Below are positions 34,394 to 43,295 of a DNA stretch of 64,000 nucleotides, piece after piece. Source of the DNA: Ruegeria_B marisflavi (lineage in GTDB: Bacteria; Pseudomonadota; Alphaproteobacteria; Rhodobacterales; Rhodobacteraceae). How positions within the stretch are numbered: position 1 is the stretch's first letter; each line of letters begins with the position of its first letter. The notes below the pieces were generated by a model that worked only from the letters and a program-made list of their open reading frames with translations, did no database searches and had not been told where the DNA came from. The DNA is taken from assembly GCF_025673445.1 (NCBI RefSeq), contig NZ_JAOVQN010000009.1, forward strand, positions 102,695 through 166,694, given 5' to 3'. Position numbers and translations under genes: made by a program.

Positions 34394-34740
34394 TTGCCCT
34401 CCGGGTTTTGCAGATAGCGGGCGATCCATTCGGCCTCCTCCTCGGTCATCAGCGGCCGCCAGGGCGGCATCGCCGTGTCGGATATGCCGTCGAGGATGAC
34501 CGAGGTCAGGACATCCTGATCGTAATGTTGCAGCGCCTCGGCGCGCAGGTCGGGGCCAAGCCCGCCCTTGAGCGTCAGCCCATGGCACGAGCCGCAATCT
34601 TGCTGCACCAGACGTTTCAGTGCGGCGGGGTCGATGGCATCTGCGGCAAAGGCGGTGGTGGCGAGGAACAGCATCGTCAGGGCCAGTGCGGGGGCCGACC
34701 TGTCCGGTTTCTGGGTGCGGATCAACGGGACGTCATCCAT
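34390..34740 (-). CDS. nirC: NirC, periplasmic c-type cytochrome
   Basis: 116 residues with an N-terminal membrane-export segment (APALALTMLFLATTAFAADA) and a single heme motif CGSCH (Cys49, Cys52, His53). The likely Met ligand lies in DTAMPPW. NirC donates electrons to NirS or takes part in heme d1 maturation. Its start overlaps the nirE stop by 8 bases, and its stop overlaps the nirF start, so expression is coupled. Confidence 0.9.
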   Translation of the reverse strand: MDDVPLIRTQKPDRSAPALALTMLFLATTAFAADAIDPAALKRLVQQDCGSCHGLTLKGGLGPDLRAEALQHYDQDVLTSVILDGISDTAMPPWRPLMTEEEAEWIARYLQNPEGK

Positions 34741-35506
34741 GGGCCGCCACCTGATCCATCAGGTCGTGAAAGGAATGTTCGGCATAAAGCGAAACGACCT
34801 GGCCGATGATGAAAAGGGTAGGCGCGGCCAGATCGGCCGCACGGGCATCGGTGGCGATCTTGTCCAGCCGCGATACAAGCCGACGCTCCTGCGCCGTTGT
34901 CGCCTGGCTGATGGCCAGAACCGGTGTTGCAGCGGACAGGCCCTCGGTCATCAGGCCCATTGCGATCTGGCCGATATTGGCCACGCCCATATAGACGACA
35001 AGGGTGCTGTCGGGATCGGCGAGACGTTTCCAGTCGAGGTCCAGCACCCGGTCCGCCTGTCTGTGGCCGGTGACATACTGGACCGAGGTCGCAAGCCCGC
35101 GATGGGTCAGCGGCACGCCGGTGGAACTGCTGGCGCCCTGCGCGGCGGTGATGCCGGGGGCGTAATCGACCGGCACGCAATGGGCCAGAAGATGCGCAGC
35201 CTCTTCGGAGCCGCGGCCAAAAATCATCGGATCGCCACCCTTGAGACGGGCGACCACATGGCCGGCCATCGCCTCTTCCAGCAGGATCTGGTTGATCCGG
35301 TCCTGTGGTACCGGATGGCATTTTGGGGATTTGCCCACCGGGATCATGCGGGCATCCGCGGGGGCCATCGCCACGATCTCGGGGCTGACCAGCCGGTCAT
35401 AGACCACCACGTCGGCCTCTTGCAGCATCCGCAGGGCGCGCAGGGTCATCAGCTCTGGGTCTCCCGGACCCGCTCCGATCAGGTGAACTTTTCCGGCGAT
35501 ATGCAT
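34733..35506 (-). CDS. nirE: NirE, uroporphyrinogen-III C-methyltransferase
   Basis: 257 residues of the SUMT family. VHLIGAGPGDPELMTLRALRMLQEADVVVYDRLVSPEI, the GKSPKCHPVPQDRINQILLEEA region, VVARLKGGDPMIFGRGSEEA and YVTGH are the typical SAM- and substrate-binding motifs. The enzyme methylates uroporphyrinogen III twice to precorrin-2, the entry to siroheme and heme d1. The ATG at 35506 is chosen from homology (MHIAGKVHLIGAGPGDP); the 22 extra residues from 35572 look unrelated. It follows nirS by 89 bases. Confidence 0.93.
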   Translation of the reverse strand: MHIAGKVHLIGAGPGDPELMTLRALRMLQEADVVVYDRLVSPEIVAMAPADARMIPVGKSPKCHPVPQDRINQILLEEAMAGHVVARLKGGDPMIFGRGSEEAAHLLAHCVPVDYAPGITAAQGASSSTGVPLTHRGLATSVQYVTGHRQADRVLDLDWKRLADPDSTLVVYMGVANIGQIAMGLMTEGLSAATPVLAISQATTAQERRLVSRLDKIATDARAADLAAPTLFIIGQVVSLYAEHSFHDLMDQVAAHG

Positions 35507-35595
35507 GGCTGGCTCCGTCAGGTTGGGGCGACTGGCTGGAGAAGGGACAGAAAGGGCGGACCAGGGACGCAACCGGGCCCGCCCGTGGACTGACG

Positions 35596-37341
35596 TCAGT
35601 AGACGTCGGCCCGAGTGTTATAGACGTTGAACTTGCCGGTCGGGGTGATCAGGCGCGGGTCCTTGATCACGGCCTTGAGTTCCAGTGTCTTGTCGTCAAC
35701 CACGACGATGGCGCTTTCCAGGTCCTTGGCGTTCCAGACCGAGAACCAGATCTCGTTGCCTTCCTGGTTGAATTCGCCTTGCACGACGCGGGGTTGGCCC
35801 TCGCCGATTTCGGCCCATTCCACGATCGGAAGCACAGTGTATTCCGGCTCTTCCTGCGCAAGATCACCCAGTTTGAACACCGCGACCGAGCCCGAGATTT
35901 CCGCATCCGGGTTCAGCGGCGCATCGACATAGAGATGCTCCGACGTCGGGTGTGATTTCACGAAGAGCGAGCCACCGCCCTGGGCATAGAGGGTCTGCAC
36001 GACCTTCCAGGCGTTGTCGGGATGACCTTCGGGGTCGGTGCCGATCAGCGCCACGGTCTCATCCCCCAGGTGCGAGGTTGCCCAGACCGGGCCATAGGTC
36101 GGGTGCATCAGGTTGGCGCCGCGGCCCGGGTGCGGTGTCTGACCACCGGTTTCGACCAGCGCGGTCAGGGTGCTGTCCTTGGTATCGACCACGGCGACCT
36201 TGCCACGGGCGTTGGCCGCGACCAGGAAGTACCGCTTGGAACTGTCGAAGCCGCCATCATGCAGGAAGCGTTCGGCCTCGATCTCGGTCACCTTGAGGTT
36301 CTTGATGTCCGAATAGTCGATCATCAGGATCTTGCCGGTTTCCTTGACATTGACGATGAACTCCGGGTTGTAGTGGCTGGCCACGATGGAGGCCACGCGC
36401 GGTTCGGGGTGATAGCTCTGCTCGTCATAGACCATGCCACGGGTCGACTTGATCTTGAGCGGCTCAAGCGTGTCGCCGTCCATGATCACGTATTGCGGCG
36501 GCCAGTAGCTGCCGGCGATGGCATATTTGTCCTCGAACCCCTTGAACTTGGAGGTCTCGATCGAGCGGGCTTCGGAGCCGACCTTGATCTGGGCCACGGT
36601 GGCGGGGGTTTCCATCCACAGGTCGATCATGTTCACAAGCGCGTCGCGCCCGATCACGAACAGATAGCGGCCCGAGGCCGAGATCCGGCTGATGTGCACC
36701 GCGTAACCGGTGTCGATCACGGCGTGGATCTTGTAGTCGGCGCCGTCGATCAGGGCGACCTGACCCGAGTCGCGCAGGGTGACCGAGAACAGGTTGTCGA
36801 TGTCGATATCGTTCATCTTCTCGGTCGGGCGATCCTCGGGCGCGACCAGAACTTTCCAGGTCTCGCGCATCTCGGCCATGCCGAATTCCGGCGGCGAGGC
36901 CGGATCGAGCAGGATGTAACGCGCCATGATGTCGATTTCTTCCTCGCTCATCTCGCCCGAAGTACCCCAATTGGGCATCCCGGCGGGTGAGCCGTAGGTG
37001 ATGAAATCGCGCAGATACTCATATCCGTTTGCACGGGTGATGTCGGTGGTCAGCGGCTTGCCGGTGGCCCCCTTGCGCAGCACGCCGTGGCAACCGGCGC
37101 AGCGCTCGAAATAGATCTTGTTGCCGATGTTGTACTCTTCCTGGGTCATCACCGGGTCGCCTTCGCGGCGGCCGGGGATTTCTAGGTTCAACTGGCCCAG
37201 GGTGGTCATGCTTGGCTGATATGCAGCACCTGCATCGGACCCGTGGGTGTCCTGTGCGACAACCATGGGTGCGGCCAGACCGAGCGCCATCGCGGCGCTT
37301 GTCAGGAGCAGGGATCTGCGAATGGCTTTGGTTGGTCTCAT
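35596..37341 (-). CDS. nirS: Cytochrome cd1 nitrite reductase
   Basis: 581 residues. A signal peptide (LLLTSAAMALGLAAPMVVAQ) is followed by a cytochrome c domain with CAGCH (Cys81, Cys84, His85) and the C-terminal eight-bladed d1 propeller (residues about 160-581; HVSRIS-type blade repeats such as GYAVHISRISASGRYLFVIGRD and GGFDSSKRYFLVAANARGKVAVVD). NirS reduces nitrite to nitric oxide in the periplasm with electrons from cytochromes or azurins. It is the first gene of a ten-gene minus-strand operon, with a TTGAC-N4-GTTAA box 66 bases upstream of its ATG. Confidence 0.97.
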   Translation of the reverse strand: MRPTKAIRRSLLLTSAAMALGLAAPMVVAQDTHGSDAGAAYQPSMTTLGQLNLEIPGRREGDPVMTQEEYNIGNKIYFERCAGCHGVLRKGATGKPLTTDITRANGYEYLRDFITYGSPAGMPNWGTSGEMSEEEIDIMARYILLDPASPPEFGMAEMRETWKVLVAPEDRPTEKMNDIDIDNLFSVTLRDSGQVALIDGADYKIHAVIDTGYAVHISRISASGRYLFVIGRDALVNMIDLWMETPATVAQIKVGSEARSIETSKFKGFEDKYAIAGSYWPPQYVIMDGDTLEPLKIKSTRGMVYDEQSYHPEPRVASIVASHYNPEFIVNVKETGKILMIDYSDIKNLKVTEIEAERFLHDGGFDSSKRYFLVAANARGKVAVVDTKDSTLTALVETGGQTPHPGRGANLMHPTYGPVWATSHLGDETVALIGTDPEGHPDNAWKVVQTLYAQGGGSLFVKSHPTSEHLYVDAPLNPDAEISGSVAVFKLGDLAQEEPEYTVLPIVEWAEIGEGQPRVVQGEFNQEGNEIWFSVWNAKDLESAIVVVDDKTLELKAVIKDPRLITPTGKFNVYNTRADVY

Positions 37342-37404
37342 AACGGTATCTCCGTCGAAGGCTGGTGAGGCAGGTTCGAGACTGACACCGACGGCTTCGG
37401 CAAT

Positions 37405-37422
37405 CCTTGACTTTCGTTAAGG
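37405..37422. promoter_or_regulatory. FNR/Nnr-type box between nirS and nnrS
   Basis: CCTTGACTTTCGTTAAGG is an almost perfect inverted repeat (TTGAC-N4-GTTAA) midway between the divergent nirS and nnrS starts, 66 bases from the nirS ATG. It fits the site of Crp/Fnr-family denitrification regulators (Dnr/Nnr), which respond to nitric oxide. Nearly the same sequence stands before norC. Confidence 0.75.
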
Positions 37423-37506
37423 CGCCGCGCGGTCCCGGCGACAATTCTGGGTCTCAAGACCAGCGAACAGATCGCCGCACAGGTTCAAGCGGTACAGGAG
37501 ATAGGT

Positions 37507-38679
37507 ATGCCCGCGTTTTCCCGATTGTTTTCCGAAGGTTTCCGGGTGTTTTTCCTGGCCGCCGGGCTTTATGGCCTGTTCACCGGCCTGGTCTGGACGT
37601 TCTACATCGCGGGGGACGATCCGGGATTGGGGGATGCCCCCAGCCTGTGGCACGCACATGAAATGATATTCGGATATGCCACTGCGGCCATCGGCGGCTT
37701 TTTCCTGACGGCGGTTCCGAACTGGACCGGCGCCCCGGGCGCCCGGCACGGGTTCATCGCGCTGGCCGCCGGGTTGTGGTTTCTGGGGCGGCTTGCCGTC
37801 TGGTACGCCATGGCCTTGCCACCGGTGCTGGTCGCGGTCGTGGACCTCGCCTTTTTGCCGGTGCTGGCGCTCAAGATCCTGTCGCAGCTGATCAAGCGGC
37901 CAAAGCCGCAGAACCTGATGTTCCTGATCTTTCTGGGTTATCTGTGGAGCGCGAATCTGTCCGTTCATCTCGACTGGATCGGTCTGGAGGTCGGCGACGC
38001 CTCCTCCGGGCTGCGCGCGGGGCTGATCACACTATGCGCGCTGATCGCTGTCCTTGGCGGCCGGATCACGCCTGCCTTTACCCGCAATGCCATGAAACGT
38101 GCCGGCGAGCCGGAGGCGAAATGGCCGGTATCGCGATCTGTGCTGGAGCGCGCGGGTCTGATCCTGGCGATTGTTCTGCCCGCTCTCGTCCTGAGCGACC
38201 TGTCCCAGACGGGGACGAGTGTTGTGGCCATCGCATTCGGTGTCGTGCTGGCGCTGCGGCTTGCCGGGTGGGCGGGGCTGTGGTGCCTGAGCCAACCCAT
38301 CCTTCTGTCGCTGCATGTGGCGCTGGCGATGCTGGCCCTTGGGATGGTGGCCTGGGGGCTGTCGGGGTTCGATCTGATGCCCGAGCTCGTCGGCGTTCAT
38401 CTGCTGGGTATTGGCGGGGTGGGCGGCATGACCCTGGCGGTGATGAGCCGTGCCGCCCTTGGCCATTCCGGGCGGCCCTTGATGGCGTCCAGACCAATGG
38501 CCTGGGGCTATGGCCTGATCGCGATGGCCGCACTCATGCGCTGGTTCGGGGCGGGGGTGGCTGAACTCTATGGTCCGGCCATGCTGGCCACCGGAGTTCT
38601 CTGGGTTGCGGCCTTTGCGCTGTACCTCACGTCCGTGTGGCCCGCCCTGACCCAGCCACGCGTCGGCAGGCCCGGGTAG
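37507..38679 (+). CDS. nnrS: NnrS-family membrane protein
   Basis: 390 residues with about twelve hydrophobic segments and the NnrS features LWHAHEMIFGYATAAIGGFFLTAVPNWTG, VLGGRITPAFTRNAM and VHLLGIGGVGGMTLAVMSRAALGHSGR. The conserved His residues bind heme and copper in the studied member. NnrS proteins relieve nitrosative stress or help maintain denitrification under nitric oxide. It is divergent from nirS and shares the same regulatory box. Confidence 0.9.
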   Translation: MPAFSRLFSEGFRVFFLAAGLYGLFTGLVWTFYIAGDDPGLGDAPSLWHAHEMIFGYATAAIGGFFLTAVPNWTGAPGARHGFIALAAGLWFLGRLAVWYAMALPPVLVAVVDLAFLPVLALKILSQLIKRPKPQNLMFLIFLGYLWSANLSVHLDWIGLEVGDASSGLRAGLITLCALIAVLGGRITPAFTRNAMKRAGEPEAKWPVSRSVLERAGLILAIVLPALVLSDLSQTGTSVVAIAFGVVLALRLAGWAGLWCLSQPILLSLHVALAMLALGMVAWGLSGFDLMPELVGVHLLGIGGVGGMTLAVMSRAALGHSGRPLMASRPMAWGYGLIAMAALMRWFGAGVAELYGPAMLATGVLWVAAFALYLTSVWPALTQPRVGRPG

Positions 38680-38687
38680 TCACCGGG

Positions 38688-39656
38688 TCACAGCCATTTG
38701 AGCGCCCTGAACACCAGAAAGATGCCCAGCCCGATGGCCAGCGAGCCGCTAACCAGGAACCAGAAGGCCAAAGGCGACTGGGTTCCGGGCATGCCCGCGA
38801 TATTGACGCCGAACAATCCGGTCAGAAACCCCAGCGGCAGGAATACGGCCGCGACAATCGACAGGATGAAACTGTTGCGCCCCAGAATGCGCACCTGCTC
38901 AGAGGCGATCTGATCCTGAACCGCGACCAACCGGTCGCGTGTCGCGTCGAGCTCTTCGATGGTGCGGCGCGTCCGGTTCACCGCTTCGCGCAACTCGGTG
39001 ATTTCCGACGCATCCAGCAGGCGCGATTCGTTGCGCAGCAGCGCATCCAGCGCCTCGCGCTGCGGGTGCAGGAACCTGCGCATCTTGATCACGCTCAGAC
39101 GCAGTGCGCCGAGGTCGTCATGCAGGGCGGACGCGCCTTCCAGGGCGCGTTCCTCAAGCCCGTCGGTCTGGTCGTCCAGCTCCAGCGAGACCAGTTCGAT
39201 CCGGTGGGACAATCCGTGCAGAAGCTCGGCCAGAAAACCGCCAACTGTTGCGGGGCCGGTGCCTTCGGAGGCGCGGCGCTGGATCTCGTCGGTTGCCCAG
39301 ATGCGCCGGGTCCGGGACGAGATCACCGCATTTGGCAGGATCCACATCCGGAGCGAGACCATGTCCTCGATATTCGAGCCCGGGTTCAGGTTGACGCCCC
39401 GCAGGTTCAGAATCAATCCCTCGCCCAGCAGGTCGCAGCGCGGGCGGGTTTCGGCCTGCAACAGGGCAGAGGCCGCAATGGGCGGAACGTTCTGTTCGAT
39501 CCAGCGGCGGGTCTCGGGCTTGCCCAGATCCAGATGCAGCCAGCGAAAGGTCGCGCTGTCGCCCGGGGTCGGCCCGGGCCAATCGTCGGCGACAGGCCGC
39601 GATTGACCGCCCGTGAAATCAAAGGCGCAGATCGGTGCAAGTGTCTGGTCGGCCAT
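38688..39656 (-). CDS. CorA-family divalent metal transporter (ZntB-like)
   Basis: 322 residues. A long N-terminal cytoplasmic domain with coiled coil (residues about 180-250) precedes two C-terminal membrane helices with the signature GVNIAGMP (GMN-type selectivity loop is GVNIAGMPG here). ZntB-like members carry GxN in place of GMN and export or import zinc. The ATG at 39656 gives MADQTLAPICAFDF. It is convergent with nnrS (8-base gap) and lies in front of the mntP remnant on the same strand, so two metal transporters sit side by side. Confidence 0.85.
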   Translation of the reverse strand: MADQTLAPICAFDFTGGQSRPVADDWPGPTPGDSATFRWLHLDLGKPETRRWIEQNVPPIAASALLQAETRPRCDLLGEGLILNLRGVNLNPGSNIEDMVSLRMWILPNAVISSRTRRIWATDEIQRRASEGTGPATVGGFLAELLHGLSHRIELVSLELDDQTDGLEERALEGASALHDDLGALRLSVIKMRRFLHPQREALDALLRNESRLLDASEITELREAVNRTRRTIEELDATRDRLVAVQDQIASEQVRILGRNSFILSIVAAVFLPLGFLTGLFGVNIAGMPGTQSPLAFWFLVSGSLAIGLGIFLVFRALKWL

Positions 39657-39718
39657 GGCTGTCCCGGTCCGGTTTTCCTCAAGAGTGTGGCGCTGTGGCG
39701 GCGACGTCCAGAGAAAAG

Positions 39719-40276
39719 TCAGACGGACAGGTGTTCGGCGAGAATCGCAAAGCCCAGCCCGATCAGCACCAATCCTCCCAGCAGTTCGGCCCAGCCGCCG
39801 AACCGCTGCCCCAGGTACTTTCCCGTCAGAACCCCCGCGGTGCTCAGGATCAAGGTGCTGATCCCCACCGCCAGGGCGACCGCAACGATGTTGACCTCGA
39901 GCAGGGCCAGCGAGGCACCAACCGCCAGCGCATCGACCGAGGTGCCAATTGCCGTGGCCAGCAGGACCGCCGTGCCGCGACCAGCGGAAGGGGACGGGGC
40001 AGGCGGTTTCAACCCATGCAGGACCATCCGCAGCCCGACGGCCATCAATAGGCCGAACGCGATCCAGTGATCGAAACTTGCAACATGGGACAGGGCGGCA
40101 ACGCCAAGACCCTAGCCGATCAGGGGCGTTACCGCCTCGACCGCGCCAAAAACAGCGCCGGTGCGCAGTGCCAGACCGATACCAGCCGACTGACCTCTCG
40201 CACCCCGTCCAAGCGAGGCGAGAAAGGCATCGAGCGATAGGGTGACGGCCAGAAGGCCGATGGCGAAACCTGTCAT
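39719..40276 (-). pseudogene. mntP: mntP manganese efflux gene interrupted by an in-frame amber codon
   Basis: The frame from ATG 40276 would give 185 codons, the size of MntP. It starts MTGFAIGLLAVTLSLDAFLASLGRG and runs through EAVTPLIG, then meets TAG at 40114-40112. In this place MntP proteins usually read TPLIGW, so a TGG-to-TAG change of one Trp codon explains the break. The frame continues GLGVAALSHVASFDHWIAFGLLMAVGLRMVLHGL and later AIGTSVDALAVGASLALLEVN without another stop. Both repeats of the MntP fold and its DAxxxS motifs are intact. MntP exports Mn2+. The gene is thus either a very young pseudogene, a sequencing error, or is rescued by readthrough. Confidence 0.85.
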
Positions 40277-40284
40277 GGTCGATA

Positions 40285-40450
40285 TCTCCGGGGCCTTGCC
40301 GGGTGACGGCCGGACTCTGCCCACCGAGTCCTGTCACCACGGTCTTGCAAGGCGTCGGCCGGTGGCCTGGGCTGACTGCGCCACGCGCGTCCGCGCGAGT
40401 GTGTTGACGCAATCCCGCATCGCTGCGGCTGCTACTCCCCGATGCGGCTC
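40285..40450 (-). promoter_or_regulatory. yybP-ykoY manganese riboswitch in front of mntP
   Basis: The minus strand carries the conserved landmarks of this riboswitch in order. GGGGAGTAGC lies at 40440-40431. GCGTCAACAC lies at 40410-40401, followed by a GC hairpin. CCTTGCAAGACC lies at 40352-40341. GGCAAGGCCCCGGAGA closes the element near 40284, a few bases before the mntP ATG at 40276. In E. coli the same RNA precedes mntP and binds Mn2+ to switch expression on. Its integrity contrasts with the amber codon in the gene it controls. Confidence 0.85.
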
Positions 40451-40557
40451 AGATAAGAACCTGCGCCAGAAATGTCAATGATTACAAATGCATATGCTTC
40501 TGCGAGGCATTTGCAACAACACCTGAAACGCCTCCGCCCAAACTCCATTGGCCCTGT

Positions 40558-40574
40558 CTTGACTTTGGTTAAGG
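40558..40574. promoter_or_regulatory. FNR/Nnr-type box upstream of norC
   Basis: CTTGACTTTGGTTAAGG, the same TTGAC-N4-GTTAA form as at 37.4 kb, ends about 62 bases before the norC ATG. This distance suits a class II activator site near -41 of a short leader. It links norCBQDEF to the nirS operon in one regulon. Confidence 0.75.
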
Positions 40575-40635
40575 CGGTGCGACCCGTCGCAGTCGATGAT
40601 CACCCCACCAGAAACGCGGCGCAAAGGAGAGCGCA

Positions 40636-41088
40636 ATGCGCGAAGTCATGACAAAAAGCATGGCCCGTAACATATTCTATGGCGGGTCGTTGTTCTTCAT
40701 TATCATCTTTCTGGCTCTGTCAGCCCATTCCCATCGTTACATCACGACCACTTCGACAAACGCGGAAACCCTGACCGCCAGCGTCGCGGCCGGGAAACAT
40801 GTTTGGGAAAAACACGCCTGCATCAACTGTCACTCGATCCTGGGCGAAGGCGCATACTTTGCGCCCGAGGTAGGGAACGTGATGACACGCTGGGGTGTTC
40901 AGGACGACCCCGAGCTTGCCTTTGAAACGCTCAAGGGCTGGATGGAGTCGCAACCGACCGGGATCGAGGGCCGGAGACAGATGCCAAGGTTCAACCTCAG
41001 CGACGAGGAAATCCGCCAGCTTGCCGATTTCCTGCTCTGGACGAACACGATCGACACCCAGGGCTGGCCGCCCAACGAGGCGGGCTGA
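40636..41088 (+). CDS. norC: Nitric oxide reductase subunit C (cytochrome c)
   Basis: 150 residues. One N-terminal membrane anchor (residues 14-31, FYGGSLFFIIIFLALSAHS) and a periplasmic cytochrome c domain with CINCH (Cys62, Cys65, His66) are visible, and the Met ligand is in RRQMPRFNLSD. NorC passes electrons to the NorB catalytic subunit, which reduces 2 NO to N2O. ATG 40636 follows AAAGGAG. It is the first gene of norCBQDEF. Confidence 0.95.
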   Translation: MREVMTKSMARNIFYGGSLFFIIIFLALSAHSHRYITTTSTNAETLTASVAAGKHVWEKHACINCHSILGEGAYFAPEVGNVMTRWGVQDDPELAFETLKGWMESQPTGIEGRRQMPRFNLSDEEIRQLADFLLWTNTIDTQGWPPNEAG

Positions 41089-41103
41089 GAAGGGAGCGGA
41101 GAC

Positions 41104-42471
41104 ATGAAATACGAATCCCAGAAAATCGCCCTCGTCTACTTTGCCGTAGCGATGGGCCTGTTTGCGATCCAGGTGCTGGGCGGTCTGCTCGCCGGCTGGA
41201 TCTATGTCGCGCCCAACACGCTGAGTGAACTGCTGCCGTTCAACATCGTGCGGATGCTGCACACCAACTCTTTGATCGTCTGGCTGATCACCGGGTTCTT
41301 TGGCGCTGCCTATTTCCTGATCCCGGAAGAGGCGGAACGCGAAATCCACTCCACCAAGCTGGCCTATCTGCAACTGCTGATCCTGGTGGTCGGCACGCTG
41401 GGCGTGGTTGTGACCTATGTGTTCAACCTGTTCGAGGGCAACTTCCTGCTTGGCAAGGAAGGGCGCGAATTCCTGGAACAACCCAAATGGGTCAAAGCAG
41501 GTATCGTGGTGGCGGCGCTCATCTTCCTTTACAACGTGTCGATGACCGTGCTGAAGGGCAAGAAGACCGCGATCACCAACATCCTGCTCTTGGGTCTGTG
41601 GGGTCTGGCGCTGCTGTTCCTGTTCAGCTTCTACAACCCGTCGAACCTGGCGCTGGACAAGCAGTACTGGTGGTACGTCGTCCACCTGTGGGTCGAAGGC
41701 GTGTGGGAACTGATCATGGCCTCGATCCTGGCCTATCTGATGCTCAAGCTCACCGGCGTTGACCGCGAGGTGGTCGAGAAATGGCTTTATGTCATCGTCG
41801 CCGCCGCGCTGTTCTCGGGTATCCTGGGCACTGGCCACCACTATTACTGGATCGGTACCCCCGGGTACTGGCAGTGGATCGGGTCGATCTTCAGCTCGCT
41901 CGAGGTGATCCCCTTCTTCGCGATGATGGCATTTGCCTTTGTCATGGTCTGGAAGGGCCGCCGCGACCATCCGAACAAGGCCGCCCTGCTGTGGTCGCTG
42001 GGATGTGCCACGCTCGCCTTCTTTGGCGCCGGCGTCTGGGGCTTCCTGCACACGCTGCACGGGGTGAACTATTACACCCACGGCACCCAGATCACCGCGG
42101 CCCACGGGCACCTGGCGTTCTTTGGGGCCTATGTGTCGCTAAACCTGGCCATCTTCAGCTACGCGATGCCGATCCTGCTGAACCGCGATCCCTATAACCA
42201 GGTGCTCAACATGGCCTCCTTCTGGCTGATGAGCGGCGGCATGGTCTTCATGACCTTCGTGCTGACATTCGCCGGGACGATCCAGACCCACCTGCAACGC
42301 GTCCTGGGTGAATACTTCATGGACGTGCAGGACCAGGTCGCGATCTTCTACTGGATGCGCTTCGGATCTGGCGTGGTGGTTGTGATCGGTGCGCTGCTCT
42401 TCATCTACGCCATGTGGGTGCCGCGCAAGGAAATCATCGAGCGCGGTGCAACTGAAACACCAGCCGAGTAA
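41104..42471 (+). CDS. norB: Nitric oxide reductase subunit B
   Basis: 455 residues with about twelve membrane helices, related to the heme-copper oxidase catalytic subunit. Heme and FeB ligands are in the helices containing RMLHTNSLIVWLITGFFGAAYFL, VVHLWVEGVWELIMASILAYLM, GTGHHYYWIGTPGYWQWIGSIFSSLE and HGTQITAAHGHLAFFGAYV; the Glu residues of VEGVWE are typical for NorB. The subunit binds heme b and heme b3 with non-heme iron and reduces NO in the inner membrane. It is the short cNOR type, taking electrons from NorC rather than quinol directly. Confidence 0.97.
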   Translation: MKYESQKIALVYFAVAMGLFAIQVLGGLLAGWIYVAPNTLSELLPFNIVRMLHTNSLIVWLITGFFGAAYFLIPEEAEREIHSTKLAYLQLLILVVGTLGVVVTYVFNLFEGNFLLGKEGREFLEQPKWVKAGIVVAALIFLYNVSMTVLKGKKTAITNILLLGLWGLALLFLFSFYNPSNLALDKQYWWYVVHLWVEGVWELIMASILAYLMLKLTGVDREVVEKWLYVIVAAALFSGILGTGHHYYWIGTPGYWQWIGSIFSSLEVIPFFAMMAFAFVMVWKGRRDHPNKAALLWSLGCATLAFFGAGVWGFLHTLHGVNYYTHGTQITAAHGHLAFFGAYVSLNLAIFSYAMPILLNRDPYNQVLNMASFWLMSGGMVFMTFVLTFAGTIQTHLQRVLGEYFMDVQDQVAIFYWMRFGSGVVVVIGALLFIYAMWVPRKEIIERGATETPAE

Positions 42472-43286
42472 TGGAAATGGATGGATCAATGAACATCGGA
42501 ACGGGGGCGGCAGCCGCCCCCTTCTACCTCCCGCAGGGCGATGAATGCGATGTCTTCACCGCCGCGTATTCGAACAATCTGCCGGTCCTGCTGAAAGGTC
42601 CGACCGGCTGTGGCAAGACCCGCTTTGTGGCCCATATGGCCGCAAAACTGGGTCGGCCGCTTTACACCGTGGCCTGCCATGACGACCTGGCCGCCGCCGA
42701 CCTGATCGGGCGCTATCTGCTCAAGGGCGGCGAGACGGTCTGGGTTGACGGGCCGCTGACCCGGGCGGTGCGCGAGGGCGCGATCTGTTACCTCGACGAG
42801 GTGGTCGAGGCGCGCAAGGACGTGACCGTTGTGCTGCATCCGCTGACCGACGACCGACGCATCCTGCCGATCGACCGGACCGGCGAAGAACTGGAAGCCG
42901 CGCCCGGCTTCATGCTGGTGGCGTCCTATAACCCGGGCTACCAGAACATTCTCAAGACCCTGAAACCCTCGACCCGGCAACGGTTCCTGTCGCTGGAGTT
43001 CGACTTCCCCTCGCCCGAGCTGGAGGCGCGCGTCGTCTCCGAGGAAAGCGGCCTGCCGCTGGACCGGTGCAAGCCGCTGATCCGGCTCGCGGGCAAGCTG
43101 CGCGGGCTCAAGGGACAGGATCTGGAGGAAGGTGTATCCACCCGCCTCGTTGTCTATGCCGCGACGCTGATCGCCCAGGGCATGCCGACCGAACGCGCCA
43201 TCCTGGCCGCCATGGTCGAACCTCTGACTGATGACGAGGATATCAAACGCGGGCTCCTCGATCTGACCGTTGCCGTCTTTGGGTGA
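42471..43286 (+). CDS. norQ: NorQ, MoxR-type AAA+ ATPase for nitric oxide reductase activation
   Basis: 271 residues. Walker A GPTGCGKT (43-50), Walker B GAICYLDEVVEARKDV and sensor motifs (VASYNPGYQN) make a MoxR-family AAA+ protein. NorQ with NorD inserts or remodels the non-heme iron site of NorB. The first ATG (42471) overlaps the norB stop by one base; the ATG at 42489 (MNIGTG) is another possible start with the family-like N-terminus. NorD starts 10 bases after its end. Confidence 0.93.
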   Translation: MEMDGSMNIGTGAAAAPFYLPQGDECDVFTAAYSNNLPVLLKGPTGCGKTRFVAHMAAKLGRPLYTVACHDDLAAADLIGRYLLKGGETVWVDGPLTRAVREGAICYLDEVVEARKDVTVVLHPLTDDRRILPIDRTGEELEAAPGFMLVASYNPGYQNILKTLKPSTRQRFLSLEFDFPSPELEARVVSEESGLPLDRCKPLIRLAGKLRGLKGQDLEEGVSTRLVVYAATLIAQGMPTERAILAAMVEPLTDDEDIKRGLLDLTVAVFG

Positions 43287-43295
43287 GGCCGAGCA

